Below are positions 49,064 through 57,340 of a DNA stretch of 64,000 nt, piece after piece. The notes under the pieces are model-generated. The model saw only the letters and a program-made list of their open reading frames with translations. It had not been told where the DNA came from and made no database searches. Source of the stretch: Skermanella sp. TT6 (lineage in GTDB: Bacteria > Pseudomonadota > Alphaproteobacteria > Azospirillales > Azospirillaceae); contig NZ_CP067420.1 in NCBI RefSeq assembly GCF_016653635.2, positions 4,552,001-4,616,000 on the forward strand, read 5' to 3'. Numbering within the stretch: position 1 is the first letter of the stretch; every line of letters begins with the position of its first letter. The position numbers were made by a program, and so were the translations under genes.

Positions 49064-51094
49064 TCATGGGTTGCGCGCCAGGATGTGCCAGGCGGCGCCG
49101 TTGGACATCGCGGTCACCGCATGTCCCCTCTCGACGAGGACGATGGCCTCGCCGTCGGGTCCGCCGCCGCCGGCCTGGGTGACCGTCACGGCATGGCCGC
49201 CGACGTCGGATTTCTTGATCGTCACGGTGCGCCCCACCGCCAGGGTGGAGGACGGGGCCGGCAGCCGGACCTCGGTCGGACCGCCAAAGGCGCTGACCAG
49301 GTAGAAGCTGCGCGCCAGGTCCGGCTCGAACAGGCTGCCGCCCTCGAAGAAGCCGGCGTTGCCCGGCACCGCGTGGGCCGCCGTGATCCACCAGGCCGCT
49401 CCGTTGGAGACGACGGTGACGAAGTCGTACCGGCTGCCGAGCGGGAACGGCCTGCCGTCCGGCCCCGATCCGGTGGCGTCGGTGACCGTCACGGCATTGC
49501 CGCTCACGTCCATCTTCTTGACCGTCAGCGACCGTCCCTCGGCATCCAGGGGCGCCGGCAGGCGGAACTCGACGGCGCCGTTGAAGGCGCTGACCAGGTG
49601 GACCGAGCGCGTCATGTCGGGCAGCACCAGCCCGCCCGCGGCCGGGTCGACGAAGCGGGTCTCGTACCGCATGGCCTCCACCGTCAGGTCGGTGACCTGG
49701 CTCTTCTTGAACCGGTTCTTGGCGGGATATCCCGCGTTGTAGGCCGTGAACTCGCCGCCCGACTGGTCCCAGATCGCCGGCCCGCCGCTCGCCGAGAACA
49801 GGTTGGTGATCGAGGTCTCCTTCGAGCCCGCCTCCAGGTACACGTTGGGGACGCCGCCGACCGACTCGGTATAGAGGTTGACCAGCAGGTTCTTGTCGGT
49901 GTCCGGCCCGATCCGGAAGCAGGAATGGGCCGTGGTCGACAGGTTCGCCTCGCAATCGACGAAGGCGTTGTTGTAGCGGCCGTGCTGGACATAGAAGCCC
50001 GACCCGGTGCTGGGCACCGCCAGCGAATAGACGCGGACGCAGTGGAACTTGTTGGCGTTCGGCGTGTCGCCCTCCCCCGTGCGGACAAGGTGGACGCCGT
50101 GCAGGAGATGGCGGACCACCAGCACCCGCGCGAAATTGTTCCAGTAGCAGGGCCGGTCCGGGCTGTCGCCGCCGTCCAGCACGATGCCGGTCTGCGTATC
50201 CCATACCGTCACGTCATGCACCGCGTTCTGGACGCACGGCCCGTCGCGCCCCGTCAGCTTGATGCCGACGCTGCCCTGCTCGATCCGCAGATGGTGGAGC
50301 GCGGCGTAGCTGTCGGGCAGCAGCACGACCGGAAAGCCCTCTCCGCCGGCGCGCAGGATCGAGCCGGCGCCCGACCCGTGCAGCGTCTGCCCGTATCCCA
50401 CCGGCAGCGTCCCGGTCACCCGGTAGATGCCCGGCGGCACGAAGACGGACGTGGCCGCGGTCAGCGCGGCCTGGATCGCCAGGGTGTCGTCGGCGATGCC
50501 GTCGCCCACGGCGCCGAAGTCGCGCACCGACGCCACGTCGGCCAGCTTGTCGCGGATCGAGCGCCGCACCGCGCCGGCTCCCGGCGCCACGTAGCTGCTC
50601 AGCGCGTCGGCGTCCACCGCCGGCGTCACCGTCGGGTTGCCGCCGCCGTCGAACGCCAGCAGCCGGTTCGCCCGCGCCGCCCGTCCGGGCAGCAGCGACG
50701 AGGCCGGCAGGTCGGTCGCGGCATAGCGCAGCGTCAGCAGCGCGTCGTCGGCGAGCTGCTGGACGCAGGCCGTCAGGTAGTCGAACTCGTCGTTGAGCGA
50801 CCGGGCCGGCAGCGCGCCGCTCTCCAGGAAGTCGGTCACCCGCTCGTAGGGCAGCCGGCGCAGCAGCGTGACCTGGACGCCCTCGGCCGGCGGCGCGTCG
50901 AAGGTGACGGTGCCGCCCGACGTGGCGCCGCTTCCGGTCACCGTGAAGCCGCCGGTCTGGAGGGCGGCGTCGAGATGGACCTCCAGGTCCTCCGACGCGA
51001 AGATCGGGAACGGATAGGCGAAGGCCCGCTGGGTCCCGTCGGCGATATAGTGCCGGCGCGGGGGGACCGCGCCGATCTTGATGTGTCCTGTCAT
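49064..51094 (-). CDS. Tailspike: T7 gp17-like N-terminus, pectate-lyase-like beta-helix, tandem C-terminal repeats
   Basis: A 676-residue receptor-binding protein. Residues about 1-150 (PRRHYIADGTQRAFAYPFPI, RLPYERVTDFLESGALPARS) are the tail-fibre attachment domain of T7-like podoviruses. Residues about 185-500 begin VASVRDFGAVGDGIADDTLA, the usual entry of right-handed beta-helix (pectate-lyase-like) tailspikes. From about 530 to the end there are two tandem ~75-residue modules, each with LVSAF, RLPAP, KK-DV-G-AVTVT, GPDG and SNGAAW. A polysaccharide receptor is likely. Confidence 0.9.
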   Translation of the reverse strand: MTGHIKIGAVPPRRHYIADGTQRAFAYPFPIFASEDLEVHLDAALQTGGFTVTGSGATSGGTVTFDAPPAEGVQVTLLRRLPYERVTDFLESGALPARSLNDEFDYLTACVQQLADDALLTLRYAATDLPASSLLPGRAARANRLLAFDGGGNPTVTPAVDADALSSYVAPGAGAVRRSIRDKLADVASVRDFGAVGDGIADDTLAIQAALTAATSVFVPPGIYRVTGTLPVGYGQTLHGSGAGSILRAGGEGFPVVLLPDSYAALHHLRIEQGSVGIKLTGRDGPCVQNAVHDVTVWDTQTGIVLDGGDSPDRPCYWNNFARVLVVRHLLHGVHLVRTGEGDTPNANKFHCVRVYSLAVPSTGSGFYVQHGRYNNAFVDCEANLSTTAHSCFRIGPDTDKNLLVNLYTESVGGVPNVYLEAGSKETSITNLFSASGGPAIWDQSGGEFTAYNAGYPAKNRFKKSQVTDLTVEAMRYETRFVDPAAGGLVLPDMTRSVHLVSAFNGAVEFRLPAPLDAEGRSLTVKKMDVSGNAVTVTDATGSGPDGRPFPLGSRYDFVTVVSNGAAWWITAAHAVPGNAGFFEGGSLFEPDLARSFYLVSAFGGPTEVRLPAPSSTLAVGRTVTIKKSDVGGHAVTVTQAGGGGPDGEAIVLVERGHAVTAMSNGAAWHILARNP

Positions 51095-51114
51095 GACATG
51101 TCCATTCCCCGTGC

Positions 51115-51228
51115 AGCTCGATGCAGGGCGGAGGTGATGCGGGCCGACGATCGTAGGTTGCGCCCCTGGCGCAACGCATCGGATCAGCTGTCTCGGGCGG
51201 ATCGACCTGATCGGGTACGGCTCTAATA
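51115..51228 (+). repeat. Mosaic interspersed repeat, copy A
   Basis: About 112 bp from CTCGATGCAGGGCGGAGG to GGGTACGGCTCTAAT. It holds the GTAG-headed hairpin GTAGGTTGCGCCCCTGGCGC (51153 onward, arms TTGCGCC/GGCGCAA) and the end module GATCGACCTGATCGGG. It matches copies B and C in shared modules. Its CTCTA end supplies the TAG stop of the coiled-coil protein gene. Confidence 0.85.
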
Positions 51229-51831
51229 GGCGTTGCCGAACAGTTCGAGCCGCTGGCGCTCGGCCAGCTGCGACTGGTCCAGCAGGTTGCGCCGGCGGGT
51301 GTCTTCGGCCTCCCGGGACAGCGCCTGCCCGCGCAGCCGCTCGATCGCCTGGGCGCTCCGGCTGTCCGCGTCGGTCCGGCTGACCAGCCCGAGCAGCACC
51401 GCCTCGCCCGACCCGTCGGAGGTGCCGCCGCCCCGCGTCCCCAGGCTTGTCCGGGTGCGCCCGACCGCCCGGCGGAGGGCCTCGCGGCGGGCGGCCTCGT
51501 CGGCGGCGGCACTGGCCTGGATCTGGGCGCGGCGGGTCTCGATGTCCGCCCGCTGCGCCTCGGCCGCCGCCTCCTGGTCCTGGAGGAGCTTCCGGGTCTG
51601 GAGGGCGTGGGTCTCGCGCAGCACCTCGTCCGCGTGGCGCTTCCGGTCGGCCAGCTCCCGCTGGCGGTTCGCCTCCTTCTGCTTCTCGAACTCCAGTTCC
51701 TCGGCTCTCCGCCGGGCCTCGGCCTCCGCCGCCTTGCGGGCGTCCGACGCGCTGGAGAAGCCGCTGACCACCCGCTGCGCGCTGGAGATCACGGGCAGGG
51801 CCTGCAAGGCCACGTTGGCAATGCCACCCAT
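51223..51831 (-). CDS. Coiled-coil phage virion protein (internal/ejection protein position)
   Basis: A 202-residue protein with a short hydrophobic N-terminus (MGGIANVALQALPVISSAQR) and a long Arg/Glu/Ala-rich coiled coil (ARRRAEELEFEKQKEANRQR and onward), then a Gly/Ser linker and helix ending ERQRLELFGNAY. It occupies the place of T7 genes 13-16 between tail tube and tail fibre, so an internal virion protein is the best guess. Only one short protein is present where T7 has several, including a very long one. The stop codon lies within an interspersed repeat. Confidence 0.7.
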   Translation of the reverse strand: MGGIANVALQALPVISSAQRVVSGFSSASDARKAAEAEARRRAEELEFEKQKEANRQRELADRKRHADEVLRETHALQTRKLLQDQEAAAEAQRADIETRRAQIQASAAADEAARREALRRAVGRTRTSLGTRGGGTSDGSGEAVLLGLVSRTDADSRSAQAIERLRGQALSREAEDTRRRNLLDQSQLAERQRLELFGNAY

Positions 51832-53744
51832 CAGTCGTTCACCTTCAATTCCATGGTTACGGAGAGCAGCGTGAAAGGCAGGGGAGCGTCCTGCTCGATC
51901 CGCCACAGCGGTCTGGTCTGGTCCCGCGCCCACCCGAGGGAGCGCAGCCGGCGGTCGCCGCTGACCCGCTGCGGGGCCGTGTCGCCCAGCGCCCGGTCGC
52001 CCAGGCGGCGCAGCGGGAAATCGGTCAGGCCGGCGCCCACGTCGGCCCGCAGCGCCGCGGTGTCCTCCAGCTGGAAGACCACCTCGATCAGCCGCAGCGC
52101 CGGCCCGCGGCCGCCGCCCGTGGACAGCGGACTGGGCGGCAGCGGCTCGACCACATGGGTGAAGGGAAGCCCCGCCTCCACCGTGCGGGCCGGCGGATCC
52201 AGGGTTATGGCGCCGCCGGACACCGTCGCGTCCGGCCGCAGCACGCCGTCGGCCACCACCGCGACGGCCCGTCCCTCCAGGTGGTCGAGCCCCGACCACA
52301 CGGCGGCCGGTTCGTCGCTCTCGCCGTACAGGCCGGCATCCAGGTGGAGCGCGTCGTCCAGCCGCTCGATGTTCCAGCGGGTCGAGAAGCCTTCCGGCCG
52401 CTGGACCAGCAGATGGACGTCGTCGCCGACCACCGCGACCGAATGGATCGTCCCGCCGGTGTCGATCCGGGTCCAGGCGGTGACCTGCTCGGCGCGGAAC
52501 AGGGTCAGCGCGCCCAGCGTGCCGTCGGCCATGACGATCAGCATCAGCCGGCGGCCCTGGTCGTAGTCCTGGTCCACCGGGCGGACCACGAGGTGCCGGG
52601 CCAGCAGCGCCAGGTCGGTCGCCTGGTAGGCCTGCTCGCTGTCGGCGAACAGGAACTCCCGGATCTCCCGGCCGTTGCGCGACACGAACAGGGTCGCCCC
52701 GTCCACGTCGCGCGGCGCCACCGACCGGTCGGTCGGCGAGCCGATGCGGGTCTGGCGATTGAGCTGGATGGCCTGGGGCGTCAGCGGCTCTCCCGTGACC
52801 ATCCATTCCGCCCCCGAGGTGAAGACCTGGAGGTGCCGGCCCGAGAACACCGCCCGGATCGCGTTGATCTGGTCGGACAGGATGCCGAACTCGATCGCCT
52901 CGTCATCCTGCCCGGTGCCTAGGTCGAAGTTCCAGATGTCGGCGGAGCGGGACAGCCACAGCCGGTTCGGCAGCTCGCGCGAGCCGCCGATCACCAGCCG
53001 GTCCTGGTGGAACGCGGCCGAGACCGGATAGCCCCGCAAGGGCGAGAAGGCCTGCTCGTCCCAGACCGCCGTGGCCGCGGTCCCGGTCAGCGCCTCGGCC
53101 GCCAGGACCCGCACCTGCGTCCCCGACAGGACGTCCAGGACGGTGACCTGGCGGCCCGCCACCCGCAGCCTGACGCCGGCGTGCCCCGGCTGGAAAACGG
53201 CGGCCGAGGCGGTCAGGACGACCGTCCCGGTGGTCCCGTCCGCCGTCAGGGTCACGCCGGCCGGCGCGAAGCGGTACCAGGGCTGGCAGATCGCGTTCCC
53301 TTCCGCCAGGAATTGCCACTCCTCCAGCGACCAGGCGGACTCCCCCGTGCGCTTCAGCTTGCGCGGGGCGACGTCGGGATGGCAGACCAGCAGGGTGTCG
53401 CCGCTCTGGGTCCAGGTGATCTGGCCCAGCTGCGGCGCCGTCCAGGGCGCATCGACGGTCGCGACGACGGCGTCGCCGTGATGGACGTCGATGCGGTATT
53501 CCGAGAAGGCCAGCAGGTATGTCTGCTCGGTGCTGAACTCGAACGCGACCAGCCGCCCCGGCCCCCGCGCCGCGGCCGAGAAGGCCATGCCCGGCCGCCG
53601 GGTGATCCCGCCGGTCGGGTGGATCAGCAGGTTGCGCAGGGTCAGCGCCCCGTTGTCGTAGGCCCGGAGGTCGCCGCGCCCCAGCAGCAGGCGGGAGATC
53701 TCGCCGCCGGTGAAGTTGGTCTTCAGGATCCGGACCCGGGTCAT
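51831..53744 (-). CDS. Tail tubular protein B-like (T7 gp12, nozzle)
   Basis: A 637-residue podoviral tail protein. It starts MTRVRILKTNFTGGEISRLL and has GALTLRNLLIHPTGGITRRP, VAFEFSTEQTYLLAFSEYRI and LPNRLWLSRSADIWNFDLGT, segments I associate with phage tail nozzle proteins of T7-like and related podoviruses. It lies between TTP-A and the internal protein, as in T7, with a 4-bp overlap upstream and a 1-bp TGATG overlap downstream. Confidence 0.82.
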   Translation of the reverse strand: MTRVRILKTNFTGGEISRLLLGRGDLRAYDNGALTLRNLLIHPTGGITRRPGMAFSAAARGPGRLVAFEFSTEQTYLLAFSEYRIDVHHGDAVVATVDAPWTAPQLGQITWTQSGDTLLVCHPDVAPRKLKRTGESAWSLEEWQFLAEGNAICQPWYRFAPAGVTLTADGTTGTVVLTASAAVFQPGHAGVRLRVAGRQVTVLDVLSGTQVRVLAAEALTGTAATAVWDEQAFSPLRGYPVSAAFHQDRLVIGGSRELPNRLWLSRSADIWNFDLGTGQDDEAIEFGILSDQINAIRAVFSGRHLQVFTSGAEWMVTGEPLTPQAIQLNRQTRIGSPTDRSVAPRDVDGATLFVSRNGREIREFLFADSEQAYQATDLALLARHLVVRPVDQDYDQGRRLMLIVMADGTLGALTLFRAEQVTAWTRIDTGGTIHSVAVVGDDVHLLVQRPEGFSTRWNIERLDDALHLDAGLYGESDEPAAVWSGLDHLEGRAVAVVADGVLRPDATVSGGAITLDPPARTVEAGLPFTHVVEPLPPSPLSTGGGRGPALRLIEVVFQLEDTAALRADVGAGLTDFPLRRLGDRALGDTAPQRVSGDRRLRSLGWARDQTRPLWRIEQDAPLPFTLLSVTMELKVND

Positions 53745-54313
53745 CGGCCGCGCGCCTCGACCAGGGTGAAGTCCTCGAAGCCCGGCTGGCTGTCCTGCTG
53801 CACGTCGATCAGCCGGGCGCGCCGGAACTCAGCCTCGGCCAGCCGGGCCAGCGCCTCCGCCCGGCTGGTGTTCTCGGTCAGCGGCAGGCAGAACTCCGCC
53901 GCCAGCCGGGCGATCAGCGCCTGGTCGAAGAAGGGCGGGAACGCCGCCTCCGCCGGGCGGCTGACATAGGTCAGGGTGACCTGGTCGGCATCGGACTGGA
54001 GCGTGGTGCCGACGATCCGGTAGCCGATGCCCCGGCCCCGGCCGGGCACTCCGGCGGACAGCGCCCGCAGGAAGTCGACCGGCAGGGCATGGGCGAAGCC
54101 GTGGTCGCCGAGCGGCGCCTCGGCCAGCCGGGCCAGGGTCGCCTGGACCGTCGCGAAGCTCCAGGCGTTGGCCGAGAGCAGCGCGTCGCGGGTCGAGCCG
54201 TAGAGCGCGTCCGCGACCTCCGCCTCGGCGGTGCCGTCGGTGAAACCGGTGATGGAGGCTGCCCCGATCTTGATCAGGGCCCTGCTGCACAGACCGATCG
54301 GGGTCAGCGCCAT
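53741..54313 (-). CDS. Tail tubular protein A-like (T7 gp11, adaptor)
   Basis: A 190-residue protein opening MALTPIGLCSRALIKIGAAS followed by ITGFTDGTAEAEVADALYGS and RDALLSANAWSFATVQATLA, the usual start of gp11/TTP-A-like adaptors that join portal and nozzle. The C-terminal part is helical. It overlaps the nozzle gene by 4 bp. Confidence 0.82.
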   Translation of the reverse strand: MALTPIGLCSRALIKIGAASITGFTDGTAEAEVADALYGSTRDALLSANAWSFATVQATLARLAEAPLGDHGFAHALPVDFLRALSAGVPGRGRGIGYRIVGTTLQSDADQVTLTYVSRPAEAAFPPFFDQALIARLAAEFCLPLTENTSRAEALARLAEAEFRRARLIDVQQDSQPGFEDFTLVEARGR

Positions 54314-54357
54314 GGGGGTTCTCCTCTGGCAGGGGGGACTTGGCTGGGAGGGCGGGA

Positions 54358-54627
54358 TCAGTCGCTGTTGGAGGCGCCGACCTGGGTCAGGTTGGCGACG
54401 TCGACGGTGCCGCCGCTGTTGGAGGCGACCAGCAGGATGCCGGCCTGGGGCGTTCCGTCGGCGTCCAGGTTGGCCATGATCATGTCGCCGACCCGCAGCA
54501 TGTCGGAGGCGGCGTTGAAATAGCCGGCGGTATCGACCTCGGCCGCGAGGTCGCCGGTCACGTAGTGCCAGAGGGTGAAGCCGTTGGCATATGCCAGGAC
54601 GCTCAGGTCCTTGGTCTTGAAGGCCAT
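54358..54627 (-). CDS. Small phage structural protein next to capsid
   Basis: An 89-residue protein: MAFKTKDLSVLAYANGFTLW, then FNAASDMLRVGDMIMANLDA and ending VDVANLTQVGASNSD. It is beta-rich and sits directly downstream of the capsid gene, where decoration or head-fibre proteins are common. No family is recognised. The spacing of 29 bp to the capsid gene and a sensible start indicate a real gene. Confidence 0.75.
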   Translation of the reverse strand: MAFKTKDLSVLAYANGFTLWHYVTGDLAAEVDTAGYFNAASDMLRVGDMIMANLDADGTPQAGILLVASNSGGTVDVANLTQVGASNSD

Positions 54628-54656
54628 CTTCGGAACTCCTGGGGATGAGGGATCGA

Positions 54657-55475
54657 TCAGTTCTCGAGGCAGCGCAGGGTGACGACGCCCGATGTGTCGA
54701 TCAGGCAGGCGCCCTGGCTCATCATGTTGTTGACGAAGTGCGAGGCGCGGTCGCCGTGCCAGGTCACGTCGGTGGTGACGTCGGCGCCGGCCGCGTGCCC
54801 GACCGCCGTCTTGTGGTACCAGTGGCAGAGCCGCACGTTGCCGTTCAGCGTCAGGCCCGAATGGGGGATCCACAGGGTGCCCAGCCAGCGCTTGGCCTGG
54901 GTGCCGCGCCACGGCAGCTCGTCCGGCCCGACATAGTCGGACTTGGCGAACTCCTCGATCCCCAGCAGCTGGCTCCACTGCTTCCAGCCGACCACCGCGT
55001 AGCGCTGGCCGTCGTCGGGAACGTCGGCCTGGCCCAGCGTCTCGAACGCGGCCAGCACCTTGGCCTTGGTCAGGCCGTCGGTGGCGAGGCCGGCATAGCT
55101 GACCGAGGTGTCCAGCTGGGCGATGATCAGGTCGTCGGTCTTGCGCCCCAGCGCATAGGCGCCGGCATTGGTGATGACCGAGCGCTCGTCGATGTTGGTC
55201 TTCAGCTCGTCCAGCTTGTCGACCCAGTCGCCGGCGTAATAGTCGGTCAGGATGCACTCGACCGGCGCGTGGTCGATGTTCATCACCGGGACCGTGCCGT
55301 GGCGCGCCTTGGGCGAGGCGACGCCCTTGCCGACCTTCTGGAAGATCGTCGAGGCGCCGCGGACGTCGCCCTTGCTGCGCACGGTGTTGCGCAGCTTGGA
55401 GCCCATCCGCTGGAAACTCTCGTGGACCTCGCGCTCGAACTGCTTGACGAAGGCCCTGTCGATGGTGCTGGACAT
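54657..55475 (-). CDS. Phage major capsid protein
   Basis: A 272-residue capsid protein beginning MSSTIDRAFVKQFEREVHES. It shows STIFQKVGKGVASPKARHGT, VECILTDYYAGDWVDKLDEL, YALGRKTDDLIIAQLDTSVS and NGNVRLCHWYHKTAVGHAAG, the pattern of the podoviral 'phage capsid' families with an HK97-type fold. It is short for a T7-type capsid (about 345 aa) but complete, with a clear ribosome-proximal ATG. A terminator hairpin lies upstream (55521-55552), so it probably has its own promoter. Confidence 0.85.
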   Translation of the reverse strand: MSSTIDRAFVKQFEREVHESFQRMGSKLRNTVRSKGDVRGASTIFQKVGKGVASPKARHGTVPVMNIDHAPVECILTDYYAGDWVDKLDELKTNIDERSVITNAGAYALGRKTDDLIIAQLDTSVSYAGLATDGLTKAKVLAAFETLGQADVPDDGQRYAVVGWKQWSQLLGIEEFAKSDYVGPDELPWRGTQAKRWLGTLWIPHSGLTLNGNVRLCHWYHKTAVGHAAGADVTTDVTWHGDRASHFVNNMMSQGACLIDTSGVVTLRCLEN

Positions 55476-55520
55476 GGATGCACGATCCTTTCTGGAAGGC
55501 CCGCCGTGGCGCGGGCAAAG

Positions 55521-55552
55521 AAAAAGGCCGGACCGCGGGGCGCGGTCCGGCC
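55521..55552 (-). terminator. Rho-independent terminator upstream of capsid gene
   Basis: On the minus strand GGCCGGACCGCG (55552-55541) pairs perfectly with CGCGGTCCGGCC (55537-55526) around a 3-nt loop and is followed by TTTTT (55525-55521). It would end transcripts coming from the HTH/antitoxin or portal-scaffold genes. Confidence 0.85.
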
Positions 55553-55655
55553 TGGTGGACGGAGTTCTGGTGTTGACGGGGAGAGTTTTAGGTTTTTATT
55601 CCTTTTCGGTCAAGCCCTTTTTCACCGCTCCGCGAATTTTCCCCGAAAGTCCGGG

Positions 55656-55892
55656 TCAGGCGGCGAGCTGGTCATGGTCGACGATGTCCCACTCGTCCGT
55701 CTTGGTCCGGCGGGCGGCATCCTTGAGCCGGACCCGCTCCAGGACGAGGCGAGGAGTTGGCTGGCCATCGGCCGGCTGGCCGATCTCCATCCGCTTGAAA
55801 TGGTCGGGTTCTACCTGAATGGCCGGGACTTGCTTGCCGTTCATCCGGCACGCCTTGCGCAGGAACCGGATTTCATTCCCGGTCAACCGCAC
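55656..55892 (-). CDS. Small HTH-like protein, possibly degenerate
   Basis: A 78-residue frame: MRLTGNEIRFLRKACRMNGK, then VEPDHFKRMEIGQPADG. The opening resembles XRE-type regulators (LTGxEIRFLRKALGLSGKxLA...VSRWE), but helix 3 is poorly conserved and the C-terminus (DAARRTKTDEWDIVDHDQLA) is unfamiliar. It could be a small regulator or the decayed end of one. It lies between the mosaic repeat B and the capsid terminator. Confidence 0.5.
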   Translation of the reverse strand: MRLTGNEIRFLRKACRMNGKQVPAIQVEPDHFKRMEIGQPADGQPTPRLVLERVRLKDAARRTKTDEWDIVDHDQLAA

Positions 55893-55980
55893 GGGAAGAA
55901 ACGAGCATTTATGTCAACGGAAAGGCTTGGGACCGGGGGAGGACTTCGGAACATTCCTGATTTTTTGATCTCCCCTCAAA

Positions 55981-56148
55981 CCTGTCGATCCGATCGAGAC
56001 AGCTGATCCGATGCGTTGCGCCATGGGCGCAACCTACGATCATCAGCCCACATCACCTCCGTCCTGCATCGAGCCGTAGGTTGCGCCCATGGCGCAACAC
56101 GGTGCGGCGAGCGGTTCAACCTGATCGGGCACATCTCTATTCCCCGAA
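55981..56148 (-). repeat. Mosaic interspersed repeat, copy B (two opposed hairpin units)
   Basis: About 168 bp. It contains two GTTGCGCC-type palindromes in opposite orientation (56015-56037 ending CCTAC, and 56076-56098 starting GTAGG), separated by 38 bp, and the end module CAACCTGATCGGG near 56120. About 100 bp match copy A inverted. It lies just downstream of the higA stop. Confidence 0.85.
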
Positions 56149-56156
56149 GGTCGGGC

Positions 56157-56513
56157 TCAGGCGGCCCGGAACGGCATGACCTCCGCCGCGATCCTGGCGC
56201 CGGCTTCGCGGCGGGCCGTCTCCAGGTCGTACCGCGCCTGAAGATTGATCCACATCTGCGCCGACGTGCCGAAATACCGGCCGAGCCTGAGCGCGGTATC
56301 GCCGGTGATGCCGCGCCGGCCCGCGACGATGGCGTGGATCCGCGTCGCCGGCACCCCCACGTCCCTCGCGAGCCTGTAAGCCGAAATGCGGAGCGGCCCG
56401 AGAAACTCCTCGGAAAGGATCTCCCCGGGATGAACGGGGGGAAGCATCTCGCCGGTTGCCACGTCGGCAAAGTCGATGCGCCCCGCGTCGATATCCTCAC
56501 GTGCGATGGCCAT
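56157..56513 (-). CDS. higA: HigA-type antitoxin (XRE), toxin partner not visible
   Basis: A 118-residue HigA/VapI-family antitoxin: VHPGEILSEEFLGPLRISAY is the diagnostic opening, then DVGVPATRIHAIVAGRRGIT (the recognition region) and TALRLGRYFGTSAQMWINLQ. In typical modules higB precedes higA by a few bases; here the 5' side is mosaic repeat C and then the phage scaffold gene, so higB is missing. It may be a stray autorepressor or act against a toxin elsewhere. Confidence 0.88.
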   Translation of the reverse strand: MAIAREDIDAGRIDFADVATGEMLPPVHPGEILSEEFLGPLRISAYRLARDVGVPATRIHAIVAGRRGITGDTALRLGRYFGTSAQMWINLQARYDLETARREAGARIAAEVMPFRAA

Positions 56514-56572
56514 GCGGTCCTCCCGTCACTCTCCGGTTCAAGGGTAATCGACGCTCCCGACCTCGGTAACCG

Positions 56573-56686
56573 GAGCTGTACCCGATCAGGTCGATCCGCC
56601 CGAGACGGCCGATCCGATGTGTTGCGCCATGAGCGCAACACAGCCGCGAGGACCGGAGCGGTTCAACCTGATCGGGTTCCGCTCTA
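56573..56686 (-). repeat. Mosaic interspersed repeat, copy C (with both terminal modules)
   Basis: About 114 bp bounded by inverted end modules: GTACCCGATCAGGTCGATCC at the left and, inverted at the right, CGGTTCAACCTGATCGGG ending in CTCTA. The centre holds TGTTGCGCCATGAGCGCAAC. It has the layout of a small terminal-inverted-repeat element. Its CTCTA end supplies the TAG stop of the scaffold gene. Confidence 0.85.
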
Positions 56687-57295
56687 CTCGCGGTCGGGAT
56701 ACATCCGGCGGAAGCCTTCCGTCACCTTGGCGAGCAGGGCCGGGTCGCGGTCGCGCCAGTAGCGCGGGTCGCGCATCATCTTGTGAAGGTCGGCCTCGCT
56801 CCCCGCCGGCTGGGCCTCGGCCGCCGCACGGAGCGCCGCCGGCTCCGACGCGGTCATCATGCGGTGAAGGGCGATCACCCCGTCATAGCTGGTGGTCAGT
56901 CCGTCCAGCGCCGACGCCGGCAGGTTCTTCTTCGCCCAGGCCAGGAGCTGGCGGGAGACCTCGCGCCAGGCCTCCTCGCCGCCGAAATGGCTGACCAGCC
57001 GCATCACCTCGCGCTCCGCCTCGAACTCGAAGGCGATCTGCCGGATCATCGGCACCAGCCGCTCGGCCGCCAAGTCGTACAGCAGCTGGGCCTGTTCGGG
57101 CGTGAAGCCGGCGGTATGGAGCCGCCGGTTCAGGTCCGGGTCGGACTCGAACAGCCCGTGGTCGCATTGGATGCAGTAGCCGTCCGGCGCGTCCGGCACC
57201 CCCAGCATCCGCATCAGCGCGGCGCGGTCGGGAGCGCCGGCGCCGGGGGAAGCCGGATCCGGAGCCGCGGGGTCGATCAGCAGGGATTCGCTCAT
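56684..57295 (-). CDS. Capsid assembly scaffolding protein (T7 gp9-like position)
   Basis: A 203-residue, acidic, mostly helical protein beginning MSESLLIDPAAPDPASPGAG and continuing FTPEQAQLLYDLAAERLVPM and KKNLPASALDGLTTSYDGVI. The order portal, this gene, capsid and its composition are those of T7-type scaffolding proteins. The last codon before the stop is GAG, and the TAG stop lies in an interspersed repeat, so the true ancestral C-terminus may have been longer. Confidence 0.75.
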   Translation of the reverse strand: MSESLLIDPAAPDPASPGAGAPDRAALMRMLGVPDAPDGYCIQCDHGLFESDPDLNRRLHTAGFTPEQAQLLYDLAAERLVPMIRQIAFEFEAEREVMRLVSHFGGEEAWREVSRQLLAWAKKNLPASALDGLTTSYDGVIALHRMMTASEPAALRAAAEAQPAGSEADLHKMMRDPRYWRDRDPALLAKVTEGFRRMYPDRE

Positions 57296-57340
57296 AAGTC
57301 ACACTCCTCAGGATTGAACGAAGGGAAGGAAGAAGGGAAT

